From the NCBI RefSeq assembly GCF_019711355.1, contig NZ_CP081297.1:2315001-2379000 (forward strand): a stretch of 64,000 nucleotides of DNA, in the 5' to 3' direction. The notes below the pieces were generated by a model. That model saw only the letters and a program-made list of their open reading frames with translations. It was not told the origin of the DNA and ran no database searches. Of the stretch, positions 46,335-54,936 are shown piece by piece (position 1 is the first letter of the stretch; every line of letters starts with the position of its first letter). The stretch is from Qipengyuania psychrotolerans (lineage in GTDB: Bacteria; Pseudomonadota; Alphaproteobacteria; Sphingomonadales; Sphingomonadaceae). The position numbers were made by a program, and so were the translations under genes.

Positions 46335-48283
46335 ACGCGCTCGCTCTGCCCGCACTGGGCCTCGCCGCGAAATCCGCCCAGGCCCTGCCCGCCCTGTTTG
46401 CCGATCTTGCGGCGCGCAGTCCCTCGTTCGATATCGTTCGCCTCGAATCCACTGGCCACAGCGAGAACGCGCGCGGGGCTGCCACTTATATTTCCGATGC
46501 GCTTTGCGAAGCGGAATTGCTGACAGCGCACCCTCGCTTCGTCTTCCAAACGGCCAATTCGCGCATCTTCCGCCTGCTTCCCGATCGCGCATCATTAAGC
46601 GTGGAACAAGGCGGCGCAGTTGGCGGCGGCGCGGTAAATGACCAGCCTGCCATTCAGGCCGCAATCGACTACGCGCATGCTGTCGGCGTGCAGGAAGTCT
46701 GTTTCGAAGCCGAACATTACCGCGTCGATTGCCCGCTGCGAACCTCGCCTTCGCAGGACACCCGGGCAGAGGACGGCCACCCGCTCGTCGTGAGGAAATC
46801 ACTGCTTCTCACCGGCAAGGCTGCCCGTAGAACAGTGCTCGATTTCCGCGCGCTCGACGGCAATGATCCGGAGAGCGACTGGCAATTGGTGCCAACCTCC
46901 TTGAGCGACCCCGCTCTGTCCGTCTGGCGCGGCGGAGGCATTTTCCTGCAAGGCGACGTGGCCGATCCCGGAGAAGGCCAGCGCGCTATTGCCCGGCTCG
47001 GACTCGACCGGCTGATCCTCCGGGGCAACCGGCAGCATAGCGGAGCTTATGTCTGGCCGGCCGATCCGGCCACAGGCGATGGCTGGGACATTACCGACAA
47101 GGCGCTGTGGGTTCAGGATTGCTATGTCGGTGAAATTGTCTGCCGCGACACCGACATGGTGGGCTGGAAAGGCGAGATTTTCTATCTGGGCGGCGCAGCC
47201 AATGCAGTCGAACGCGTGGAACTGACCCGCTGCAAATTTGCCACCACCAACGGCAGCGCGATCAATCCAAGCTGCGATGCCGAGATCCTGGCTGTCGATT
47301 GTTCTTTCGGCGACTGCTTCCAAGCGCAGGAAGACGTATCGAAAACCCGCGCGGTCTATCGCGGCTGCAGCTGGTATGATTGCGACCACATGGCACTGGG
47401 CAGCGGGGCGACGGATGGGCTGTTGTACAACCAGGCATGGCCGACCCGCGATGACGCTGCAGCGCCGCCCATGACATTGCTGGAAAACTGCGAGTTTCGC
47501 GACATCAACGTGGTGCGATTCATGAGCTATGTGCGCGGGACAATCAGGGCCATCGATACTTCCATCACCCTGCCGGGCGGAACCGCGATGGCGATGCGCG
47601 ACACCGATCTGGCCATTGAATCGTGGCTCGATCGGAAGAATGCGATCCACGCTCTCAGCTTCGAAGGGGTGTCCAGTTTGACAGAACAGGTGCCGGGCGC
47701 ACCCGCAGGCACCTTCAAGCTGGCCCCATCCAATGTGCGCATCCGCCTCGCCCACCACCGCACCAGGTTGGCTCAGGAGAATAACCGCCAATGGATCGGC
47801 AGCTACTGGACCGGATATATCGACCGCAGTTGCCAGATCGCCGTGACGGGCGATTGTGCAGGAGGGCGCCTTCCCAATGGCGGCGACACCCCTGTCTCCA
47901 TGCCCCGCGTCAGCTACACCGCGGGTGAAGCAACTACCAATTACTGGCCGCGAGGCTGGTATCGCCCCGCTTCACTGAACGGTTCGGGCGAAGTGGCGAT
48001 TGCCGCCCCGTTCATGACCCTCGGTCTTGGAAGCGGGATCATCGCCGACATCTCCCTGTCGCGGACCCCGTCCGGCGGGATCGAATATGGCTATGCAGAC
48101 GGCCAGACAGTTCGCATCACCAAGGAAGGTGCGACCGGCTCGCTCAGGTTCGGAAAAGGCGCATCACCGTCCTTCGCGGTTTGCGAGACGCGGGTGCTGG
48201 CGAATGCCTATGACTGGATCGAATTCGCTTACAACCGGGACTGGCAGCGCTGGGAGGAAAGCGGCTTCTTCTCGGATAGCTGA
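46331..48283 (+). CDS. Parallel beta-helix (pectate-lyase-3-like) spike protein
   Basis: 650 aa from the ATG overlapping the previous stop. No signal peptide. An N-terminal segment of about 95 aa precedes a beta-helix start with GGGAVNDQPAIQAAIDYAHAVGVQEVCFEAEHYRVD, the pattern of phage tail spikes and pectate_lyase_3 proteins. The central part holds repeated strand-turn units (DKALWVQDCYVGEIVCRDTDM, VERVELTRCKFATTNGSAI, EILAVDCSFGDCF). The C-terminal about 130 aa look like a capping or receptor domain. It probably binds or cuts a surface polysaccharide; with no signal peptide it would be released in a particle or by lysis. Confidence 0.75.
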   Translation: MNALALPALGLAAKSAQALPALFADLAARSPSFDIVRLESTGHSENARGAATYISDALCEAELLTAHPRFVFQTANSRIFRLLPDRASLSVEQGGAVGGGAVNDQPAIQAAIDYAHAVGVQEVCFEAEHYRVDCPLRTSPSQDTRAEDGHPLVVRKSLLLTGKAARRTVLDFRALDGNDPESDWQLVPTSLSDPALSVWRGGGIFLQGDVADPGEGQRAIARLGLDRLILRGNRQHSGAYVWPADPATGDGWDITDKALWVQDCYVGEIVCRDTDMVGWKGEIFYLGGAANAVERVELTRCKFATTNGSAINPSCDAEILAVDCSFGDCFQAQEDVSKTRAVYRGCSWYDCDHMALGSGATDGLLYNQAWPTRDDAAAPPMTLLENCEFRDINVVRFMSYVRGTIRAIDTSITLPGGTAMAMRDTDLAIESWLDRKNAIHALSFEGVSSLTEQVPGAPAGTFKLAPSNVRIRLAHHRTRLAQENNRQWIGSYWTGYIDRSCQIAVTGDCAGGRLPNGGDTPVSMPRVSYTAGEATTNYWPRGWYRPASLNGSGEVAIAAPFMTLGLGSGIIADISLSRTPSGGIEYGYADGQTVRITKEGATGSLRFGKGASPSFAVCETRVLANAYDWIEFAYNRDWQRWEESGFFSDS

Positions 48284-48303
48284 TATCTCGGGCTCAAACA
48301 GAA

Positions 48304-48327
48304 GGGAGGGGATTAAATGCCCCTCCC
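48304..48327 (+). terminator. Hairpin after the beta-helix gene
   Basis: Perfect 8-bp G/C stem (48304-48311 with 48320-48327) with an 8-nt A/T loop, 21 nt past the stop. No T run follows, so it is a weak or factor-assisted terminator. Confidence 0.55.
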
Positions 48328-48364
48328 GCTTGCCCGCGCAGCGTTGGTCGGGAATCACAGACGC

Positions 48365-48919
48365 ATGGCGATTCTCTCCGACAAATGGATCCGCGACAAG
48401 GCAACCACCGAAGGCATGATCGAGCCCTTCGTCGAAAGCCAGCGCCGCGATGGCACCATCAGCTACGGCTTGTCCTCATATGGCTATGACGCGCGCGTGG
48501 CCGATGAATTCAAGATCTTTACGAATGTCGACAGTGCGATTGTCGACCCCAAGGATTTCGCCGCCAACAGCTTCGTCGATCGCAAGACCGATTGCTGCAT
48601 CATCCCGCCCAACAGTTTTGCCCTTGCGCGTACGGTCGAATACTTCCGCGTGCCTGAAGACGTGCTGGTAATCTGTCTCGGGAAGAGCACCTACGCACGG
48701 TGCGGCATCATCGTGAATGTGACGCCGCTCGAACCGGGCTGGGAAGGCCATGTCACACTGGAGTTTTCGAACACCACCCCGCTTCCGGCGAAGATCTACG
48801 CCAATGAAGGCGCGTGTCAGTTCCTGTTCCTGAAGGGCAACGAACGCTGCGAGACGAGCTACCGGGACCGCGCAGGCAAATACATGGGCCAGCGCGGCGT
48901 AACGCTGCCTCGCCTCTGA
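48365..48919 (+). CDS. dcd: dCTP deaminase
   Basis: Makes dUTP from dCTP for thymidylate synthesis. 184 aa from the ATG at 48365, the normal length for the trimeric enzyme. Motifs: ILSDKWIR at the start, [39 protein letters not shown] with catalytic Glu and Ser/Arg contacts, and the C-terminal [11 protein letters not shown] that closes over the nucleotide. Upstream ATG at 48317 lies inside the hairpin. Its role links to ribonucleotide reductase, but nrdB is 14 kb away. Confidence 0.96.
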   Translation: MAILSDKWIRDKATTEGMIEPFVESQRRDGTISYGLSSYGYDARVADEFKIFTNVDSAIVDPKDFAANSFVDRKTDCCIIPPNSFALARTVEYFRVPEDVLVICLGKSTYARCGIIVNVTPLEPGWEGHVTLEFSNTTPLPAKIYANEGACQFLFLKGNERCETSYRDRAGKYMGQRGVTLPRL

Positions 48920-49007
48920 TCCACATCCGATCAACGCGGCCCTGACGCTGCGTCTTTGACTCTGACGCCCGCGCGGCCCACATCTTCTTCGAATAGAGGA
49001 GAGTGAT

Positions 49008-50183
49008 ATGGCCGACACCGAATTCGACATCGTGATCTATGGCGCAACCGGATATACCGGACGTCTCGTCGCTGAACATTTCGTGCGGGAATATGGCGAC
49101 AGCAGCGATGGTCCCAAGTGGGCGATGGCAGGGCGCAGCGAAGACAAGCTGACCGCCGTTCGCGATGAAATCGGAGCGCCTTCGACCACTCCGATGATCG
49201 TTGCAGATGCTTCAGATCCCGCCAGCCTCGAGGCAATGTGCAAGCGCACCAAGGTCGTGCTGACCACTGTCGGCCCATATCAGCTTTATGGCGATGCGCT
49301 GGTCGAAGCCTGTGTAAAAACCGGCACCGACTATGCCGATCTGTGCGGCGAACCTGCCTGGATGGCGCAGCAGATTGCCAAACACCACGAGGCCGCGAAG
49401 AAGAGCGGCGCGCGGATATGCTTCTCCTCCGGCTTCGACTCCATTCCTTTCGACCTTGGCGTGATGATGCTGCAAAAGGAAGCCAAGGCAATGCACGGAT
49501 CGCCCGCACCGCGCGTCAAAGGCCGTGTCCGCGCAATGCAGGGCACATTCTCTGGGGGCACTGCGGCAAGCCTCGGCGCGACGATGAAGGCCGCGATGAA
49601 GGACCCCAAGGTGATCGGCGTAATCCGCGATCCCTTCGCCCTTGCGCCGGGTTTCGACGGGCCCGACCAGCCATCAGGAATGATCCCGCATTACGAAGAA
49701 GAGGTCGGCAAATGGGCCGCACCTTTCGTCATGGCACCGATCAATACCAAGAATGTGCACCGCACCAACTTCCTGCTCGGTCACCCGTATGGCGAGGATT
49801 TTCGCTATGACGAAATGGTGCTCACCAGCCCCGGCGAAGCGGGCAAGGCCGCGGCCAATGCCATGGTCGAACTGGCCAAGAACCCGTTCGGGGCAAAGCC
49901 GCCCAAGCCCGGCGAAGGACCCACACCGGAAGAACGTGAGAACGGCTTTTACGACGTGCTTTTCATCGGCGAATGGCCCGACGGCAAGCGCATCAAGTAC
50001 GGCGTAAAAGGAAAGTACGATCCGGGTTACGGTTCGACCAGCCGGATGCTGGGCGAAACCGGCATGGCCCTGCTCGAAAGCAATGCCGAGGGCGGCGTTG
50101 GCACCCCCGGATCGTTCTTGGGCGAAGCGTTGGTAAAGCGACTGCGCGAGCGCGCCAACCTTACCTTCGCCCTCGAGGATTGA
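49008..50183 (+). CDS. Saccharopine-dehydrogenase-like oxidoreductase (trans-acting enoyl reductase family)
   Basis: 391 aa, AGAGGAGAG before the ATG. N-terminal Rossmann fold: FDIVIYGATGYTGRLVAEHF, then WAMAGRSEDKL, TTVGPYQLYGDALVEACVKTGTDYADLCGE and FSSGFDSIPFDLG. This is the family of mycobacterial trans-acting enoyl reductases and animal SCCPDH. It is likely an NAD(P)H reductase of a lipid-like substrate; no lysine-pathway gene is nearby. It ends 5 bp from the stop of the convergent TonB receptor. Confidence 0.88.
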   Translation: MADTEFDIVIYGATGYTGRLVAEHFVREYGDSSDGPKWAMAGRSEDKLTAVRDEIGAPSTTPMIVADASDPASLEAMCKRTKVVLTTVGPYQLYGDALVEACVKTGTDYADLCGEPAWMAQQIAKHHEAAKKSGARICFSSGFDSIPFDLGVMMLQKEAKAMHGSPAPRVKGRVRAMQGTFSGGTAASLGATMKAAMKDPKVIGVIRDPFALAPGFDGPDQPSGMIPHYEEEVGKWAAPFVMAPINTKNVHRTNFLLGHPYGEDFRYDEMVLTSPGEAGKAAANAMVELAKNPFGAKPPKPGEGPTPEERENGFYDVLFIGEWPDGKRIKYGVKGKYDPGYGSTSRMLGETGMALLESNAEGGVGTPGSFLGEALVKRLRERANLTFALED

Positions 50184-50188
50184 TCAGG

Positions 50189-52384
50189 TCAGTAGCTGAA
50201 CCGGACCGCAGCGCTGAAGTTGCGGCCGGCCAGCGGGACGAAGTCCTTAGTGAAGCTGGCGTGACGTCGGCCGCTGACATCGAAGATGTTTTCGGCCTTG
50301 AGGATTACGCTTAGCGACGGTTCCGTCCGGATCGGGCGCCACGTTGCGATCGCGTTGACGAAGGTGAAGCTTTCGGTTGCGGTTTCGAACTCGGCAACGT
50401 CGTCCTGACCATCATACCATTCGACTTCGCCGCGCAGATCGAGCGCCGGTGTCGACGCTTCGAGTGCGCCCAGCAGGCTGATGGGCGGGATGCGCGGAAC
50501 TGCCGATCCATCGGACAGCTCGGCCTCGACATATTCGCCGCGCAAATCGGCCGTCAAAGCAAAGTTCCCGGTGTCGAGGAAGCGCCACAGCACCTCCCCT
50601 TCGAGGCCTTGATAGGTGGCGTCCTGCTGGAGATAGATGAAGACTGGCAGTTCATCCTCTTCCGCTCCGGTTTCGGACAGGTAGATGTAATCGTCGAACC
50701 AATTCTTGAAGGCGGCCAGGGTGAAATCGAGGTCGCCGACACGCCCACGGGCGAAAAGTTCTGCGCCCCATGCCCGCTCCAGCCCAAGATCCGCATCACC
50801 GATTTCGAACTGCTGCGTCGCAATGTGGGGGCCGTTGGAGAAAAGCTCTTCGGCGCTGGGCGCGCGGGCCACGCGGGAAATGTTCACGCCGGCCCGGAAC
50901 GCATCGGGGCCATCATAGGCTAGGCCGATAGCACCTGAGACAGCGTTGAAGTCACGCTCGATCCCGAGCGGCACCGAATCCACCGTGGTGGTTTCGAAAC
51001 GCGCCGCGCCTTCGAGCTGGATCGGCCCATCGCCATATTCCTGCAATGCGAAGATCGCGGCCTGTTCGGTGCGGTTCGGGGCAACATAAGCCTCCTCGCC
51101 CTCGGCGAAGAAATCGCGAAAATAATACTGCAGGCCCAGCGAGCCGCGCCAGCGTCCATTGGGATTCTGCACCAGTTCGGCGCGGGCTTCCATGCCCTGC
51201 ACATCGAAAACGGTGCCTACTTCGTCGCCTTCGAATTCGGTGTGGGTGTAATCGGAATAGCCTGCCCGGATCTTGAGTTTCTCGAACACGCCCTCGCCGA
51301 GGTAGATATCGCCGCGCATATCGGCGCGGTATTGGCGCAGGCCGATGTTGACGGTTTCCGGACCTTCTTCCTCGGACTCTTCTGCGCCGCCCTCTTCTTC
51401 ACCTTCGTGGTGTCCGGCGCCCGGCGCAATCGGAACGCCGTAGAAAGTGTCATAAACACCGATGGAAACACCGAGGTTCGATCGATCGCGGAAGAAGGCA
51501 ACACCGGCATTGGCCGTCCATGTTTCAGTGCCGCTGTTGAACAGCACGCCGCTGGCGTTCGCAGCTTCACGCAGTTCTGCAGCTTCCTCCAGCTCGCCCT
51601 CCGCTTCTTCCTCTGCTGCGGTTTCGAGCAGTTCAGCTCGTAGCGTCGGGGCGAGGACGAATCCGGCAATCTCGAGATCATCCGTTTTGCGGTAAGACCC
51701 GTCAAAATGGGAAACGAAGCCGCCGCCCAGAGGAATATCGACCGATGCCCCGCCTTCGCGAAGGTCGCTGGCGGTGTTGGCCCGCAGGATCGCATCGACA
51801 TGGATGGCTTCGTTCGGGACGCGCCGCGGAATGCGCTTGTCGATGACATTGACCGCGCCGCCGATTGCCTGGCTGCCGTATAGCAGGACGGCTGGGCCGC
51901 GCAGGACTTCGATGCTCTCGGCCGTCAATGGATCGATGGAAACTGCATGGTCTGCAGACGTGTTTGAAACATCGATCGCGCCGATACCATCGACCAGCAC
52001 CTTTACACGCTCTCCGGAGAAACCGCGCAGGATGGGTCGCGATGCTCCGGGCGCAAATCCGGTAGCCGTGACCCCGGGAATGCTTGCGAGCACCTCGCCA
52101 AGTTGGCCGTCGAGATTGCGATCGAGATTATCGCCCTCCATCACGCTCGTGCCGGCAAGCAGGTCGAATTGGCGCAGGCCTTCTGCGGTGACGATGATAG
52201 TCCCGCGTGAATCGAGCCTGCGGTCGTGCAAATCGTCGGCTACCGGCTCAACCTCTCCCTCTTGAGCAGCGCTGACCTCCTCAGGATCGCTGTTCTGCGC
52301 CACCGCAGGCGATGCGGCTGCGATAGCGATTACGGAAAGGGAGCTGATTAGCGGACGTCGAGCGCGAAAGGTGTGATACAACAT
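50189..52384 (-). CDS. TonB-dependent receptor with His/Glu-rich loop, probable metal (zinc) receptor
   Basis: 731 aa from the ATG at 52384; an ATG 30 bp upstream is possible. Signal peptide ends SPAVAQ. Plug: GTIIVTAEGLRQFDLLAGTSV, GEVLASIPGVTATGFAPGASRPILRGFSGERVKVLVDGIGA, ESIEVLRGPAVLLYGSQAIGGAVNV; the barrel ends VRFSY with terminal Tyr. Two acidic low-complexity loops stand out: a Glu/Ala-rich one (about 261-280) and one with GHHEGEEEGGAEESEEEG (about 318-345). Such loops and this plug type are typical of ZnuD-like zinc receptors. Substrate is inference. Confidence 0.88.
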   Translation of the reverse strand: MLYHTFRARRPLISSLSVIAIAAASPAVAQNSDPEEVSAAQEGEVEPVADDLHDRRLDSRGTIIVTAEGLRQFDLLAGTSVMEGDNLDRNLDGQLGEVLASIPGVTATGFAPGASRPILRGFSGERVKVLVDGIGAIDVSNTSADHAVSIDPLTAESIEVLRGPAVLLYGSQAIGGAVNVIDKRIPRRVPNEAIHVDAILRANTASDLREGGASVDIPLGGGFVSHFDGSYRKTDDLEIAGFVLAPTLRAELLETAAEEEAEGELEEAAELREAANASGVLFNSGTETWTANAGVAFFRDRSNLGVSIGVYDTFYGVPIAPGAGHHEGEEEGGAEESEEEGPETVNIGLRQYRADMRGDIYLGEGVFEKLKIRAGYSDYTHTEFEGDEVGTVFDVQGMEARAELVQNPNGRWRGSLGLQYYFRDFFAEGEEAYVAPNRTEQAAIFALQEYGDGPIQLEGAARFETTTVDSVPLGIERDFNAVSGAIGLAYDGPDAFRAGVNISRVARAPSAEELFSNGPHIATQQFEIGDADLGLERAWGAELFARGRVGDLDFTLAAFKNWFDDYIYLSETGAEEDELPVFIYLQQDATYQGLEGEVLWRFLDTGNFALTADLRGEYVEAELSDGSAVPRIPPISLLGALEASTPALDLRGEVEWYDGQDDVAEFETATESFTFVNAIATWRPIRTEPSLSVILKAENIFDVSGRRHASFTKDFVPLAGRNFSAAVRFSY

Positions 52385-52495
52385 AACCTGCGAATTAGCA
52401 TCAGCTTTACGCATTGCAAGCGCAATCCGCCAAATGTGCACGCGGCACGACAGACGACATGCCTGCCACCCGCATTATCGGATTTTTCGGAGAAA

Positions 52496-52570
52496 TGGAG
52501 CGGGCGAGGCGATTCGAACGCCCGACCCCAACCTTGGCAAGGTTGTGCTCTACCCCTGAGCTACGCCCGC
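52496..52570 (-). tRNA. tRNA-Gly (GCC)
   Basis: On the minus strand it folds fully: acceptor GCGGGCG/CGCCCGC, D arm GCTC...GAGC, anticodon stem CAACC/GGTTG with loop TTGCCAA (anticodon GCC), a five-base variable loop, T arm with TTCGAAT, discriminator U, and an encoded CCA (52496-52498). I see no clear terminator past its 3' end. Confidence 0.97.
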
Positions 52571-52640
52571 TCACTGACGCTCTACCGAACCGCAAGGTCC
52601 GGTGGGGAGGCGCGCAGTTAGCAACGCGGCCTGAGTCCCG

Positions 52641-52676
52641 CAAGAGAAAAAGTTCAGCTTTTTTCTCGCTCTTGTG
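52641..52676. repeat. A/T-rich inverted repeat between tRNA-Gly and cnoX
   Basis: An 8-bp inner stem (GAGAAAAA at 52644-52651 with TTTTTCTC at 52660-52667) is flanked by a second set of CAAGAG / CTCTTG arms. It sits in the shared upstream region of the divergent tRNA-Gly and cnoX. It could be a leader hairpin of cnoX or a terminator on either strand. Confidence 0.5.
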
Positions 52677-52758
52677 CACTAATCATGGGTCCTTCACATT
52701 TGCACAGGAAGGCCCACATGGGGGGCAACAGTAATCCAAGGATGGAAAGGCGGTTTCA

Positions 52759-53691
52759 GTGGCGAGCATGGGGTTGAATATCGACGAGCAAAAGGCGGTC
52801 GAGCGGTTCAAGACGGATGTCGTAGAGCCTTCGATGACGAAGCTCGTCATTCTCGATTTTTATGCTGACTGGTGCGGACCCTGCAAGGCGCTGGCACCGA
52901 TGCTGGAAAAGGTCGCCGCCGAATATGCCGATAAAGGCGTGGTCCTGAAGAAGGTCGACGTCGACAAGGAAAAATTCATCGCGTCGCAGTTCCAGGTGCA
53001 ATCCATTCCGACTGTCTATGCCATGTTCCAGGGTCAGCCCGTCGCCGACCTGACAAACGCCCGCAGCGAATCGCAGTTGAAGCAGACGCTCGACCAGATC
53101 CTTGCGCAGGTGCCGATCCAGGCCGGGGACGCTGGCGATCCTCAGGCACAGGCTGCCGAACAGGCCGAACAATTCGTGGCAATGGGCGAGGAAATTCTCG
53201 CTGGCGGCGACGCAGCGCGGGCAGCAGGCATCTTTGCACAGGTGACGGAAATGGCTCCCGATAACGCGCCAGCGCATGCCGGATTGATCCGCGCGCTGAT
53301 TCAGGCCGAACAGGTCGAAGAAGCGAAAAAGGTCCTCGAAGCGGCCAGGGCCAATCCCGCAATTGCCGCCGATCCCGCAATCGAGACCGCCGCAAGCGCG
53401 CTCGATCTTGCAGGCAGCAAGGTCGACGACAGCGAACTCGTCGGACTGCGCGAGAAAGCATCGGCCAATCCGCAGGACATGGATGCCCGCCTCGCATACG
53501 CCGAAGCTGCCTTCGCTGCAGGTGAGCGCGATGCATCGGCAGCGGAATTGCTCGCCATGGTTGAAGCCGACCGCGAGTGGAACGAGGGTGCAGCGCGGAC
53601 CAAGCTCGTTGAGATTTTCAGCGCTGTCGGATTGGAAGATCCGTGGGTCGTGGAGACAAGGCGCAAGCTTTCGAGGTTGCTGTTTGGATGA
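52759..53691 (+). CDS. cnoX: CnoX-type thioredoxin with TPR domain
   Basis: Co-chaperone/holdase (YbbN family) that guards proteins against oxidation and hands them to GroEL. 310 aa: thioredoxin fold at about 10-115 with an intact CGPC at 39-42, cis-Pro in QSIPTVYAMF, and C-terminal TPR-like helices (about 130-310). E. coli CnoX lacks the first cysteine, so this one should have redox activity, as described for Caulobacter CnoX. Start is a GTG at 52759; an ATG three codons later is the alternative. Followed within 4 nt by the LON-domain gene. Confidence 0.92.
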   Translation: MASMGLNIDEQKAVERFKTDVVEPSMTKLVILDFYADWCGPCKALAPMLEKVAAEYADKGVVLKKVDVDKEKFIASQFQVQSIPTVYAMFQGQPVADLTNARSESQLKQTLDQILAQVPIQAGDAGDPQAQAAEQAEQFVAMGEEILAGGDAARAAGIFAQVTEMAPDNAPAHAGLIRALIQAEQVEEAKKVLEAARANPAIAADPAIETAASALDLAGSKVDDSELVGLREKASANPQDMDARLAYAEAAFAAGERDASAAELLAMVEADREWNEGAARTKLVEIFSAVGLEDPWVVETRRKLSRLLFG

Positions 53692-53695
53692 ACCA

Positions 53696-54307
53696 TTGAC
53701 CCGCAAAATTTCCATCTTTCCGTTGCCGGAAGCGATCCTGTTCCCGGGCCTGCAATTGCCGCTGCACATATTCGAGCCACGTTACCGCGAGCTCGTTGGC
53801 AGCGCGCTTGCCAAAGACCGGTTGATCGGCATCATCCAGCCGCAGACGTCGGTGACCAACGCTCCGCTTTACGACGTTGGTTGCCTTGGCAGGATCGGCG
53901 ATGTCGAAGCGCTTGAGGATGGGCGTTACAACATCGTGCTGGAAGGCGAAGCGCGCTTCCGCGTCCTGCGCGAACTCGATGTGAACACCGCCTTCCGCCA
54001 GGTCGAAGCAGATTTGCTCGAAGATCCGCCGGAGCAATTCCTCGCAAGCGTTGAGCGAGCAGGCTTCGAATTCGAGGCCAAGCGTTTCGCAGCGATGCAA
54101 GGATACAAAGTGGATTGGGAATCGGTCGAACGGCTGGACGATGAAACGCTGATCAACGGCGTTGCGCAGATCATCCCGTTTGATTCAGCGGCCAAGCAGG
54201 CGCTTCTCGAGGCGCCCACCCTTTCGGACCGCTGCGAGCTGATGATCCAGTTGATGCAGTTCTTCGCGCTGCGTGACGATGACGACGAGATCGTGACCCT
54301 GCAGTAG
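53696..54307 (+). CDS. LON N-terminal-domain (PUA-like) protein
   Basis: 203 aa consisting of the Lon substrate-binding domain only, without ATPase or protease: RKISIFPLPEAILFPGLQLPLHIFEPRYRELV at the start, then GVAQIIPFDSAAKQALLEAPTLSDRCELM. No ATG exists at the start; a TTG at 53696 (4 nt after the cnoX stop) begins at the conserved position. A possible role is substrate recognition or protein quality control beside CnoX (inference; function of free-standing LAN proteins is unclear). Confidence 0.87.
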   Translation: MTRKISIFPLPEAILFPGLQLPLHIFEPRYRELVGSALAKDRLIGIIQPQTSVTNAPLYDVGCLGRIGDVEALEDGRYNIVLEGEARFRVLRELDVNTAFRQVEADLLEDPPEQFLASVERAGFEFEAKRFAAMQGYKVDWESVERLDDETLINGVAQIIPFDSAAKQALLEAPTLSDRCELMIQLMQFFALRDDDDEIVTLQ

Positions 54308-54310
54308 GGA

Positions 54311-54934
54311 CTAGATCCCGAAACTGCCCTTCAGCCCATCGATGACATATTGTGCGGCCAGGGCGGCCAACAACACGCCGAGAAGCCGCGTGATCACCGC
54401 TTCGACCCGGTCGCCGAACAGCTTCATCAGCGGCCCGGCCGCGATCAGTGCAAGCATCGTCAGCACCAGAACCGTACCAAGCGCGCCCAACACCACCAGG
54501 CTCTGCTCAAGACCGGTGGCTTCATTCATCAGCAGCATGATTGCAGCGATCGCACCCGGTCCCGCCAGCATCGGCATGGCCATCGGGAAGACCGACACGT
54601 CTTCGACTTCAGGCGTCGAGGCGACTTTTTGCGCGCGGTCTTCGCGGCGCTGGGTGCGCTTTTCGAAGACCATTTCAAATGCGATCCAGAACAACATGAA
54701 CCCGCCAGCGATACGGAAGCTGTCGAGTTCGATGTGGAGTGCCCCGAGGAGATCCTCGCCGAACAACGCGAAAATCAGCAGGATGATCGCCGCGATGAAA
54801 CACGCACGGATCGCCATGTTGCGGCGCTGGGCTGGCGTTGCCCCCTTTGTCAGACCCGCATAGATCGGCGCGCAGCCTGGCGGGTCGATCACCACGAAAA
54901 GCGTGATGAATGCAGAGATGAAAAGCTGGGTCAT
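54311..54934 (-). CDS. MarC-family (UPF0056) membrane protein
   Basis: 207 aa from the ATG at 54934, six membrane helices. Family blocks FVVIDPPGCAPIYAGLTKG near the N-terminus and FPMAMPMLAGPGAIAAIMLL in the middle. MarC was once linked to multiple antibiotic resistance, but that link has been withdrawn; the function is unknown. It follows the lipoprotein gene by 2 nt on the same strand. Confidence 0.88.
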   Translation of the reverse strand: MTQLFISAFITLFVVIDPPGCAPIYAGLTKGATPAQRRNMAIRACFIAAIILLIFALFGEDLLGALHIELDSFRIAGGFMLFWIAFEMVFEKRTQRREDRAQKVASTPEVEDVSVFPMAMPMLAGPGAIAAIMLLMNEATGLEQSLVVLGALGTVLVLTMLALIAAGPLMKLFGDRVEAVITRLLGVLLAALAAQYVIDGLKGSFGI

Positions 54935-54936
54935 CG

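Noticed and set aside
45903..48283. Prophage remnant
   Set aside because: Only two phage-like genes, base composition like the neighbours, and no integrase, portal, capsid or attachment repeats; treated as a domesticated pair instead.
52371..52390. Zur-box-like sequence around the start of the second TonB receptor
   Set aside because: Only a GTTAT / ATCAC imperfect dyad overlapping the start codon itself; too weak and in an unusual position to call.
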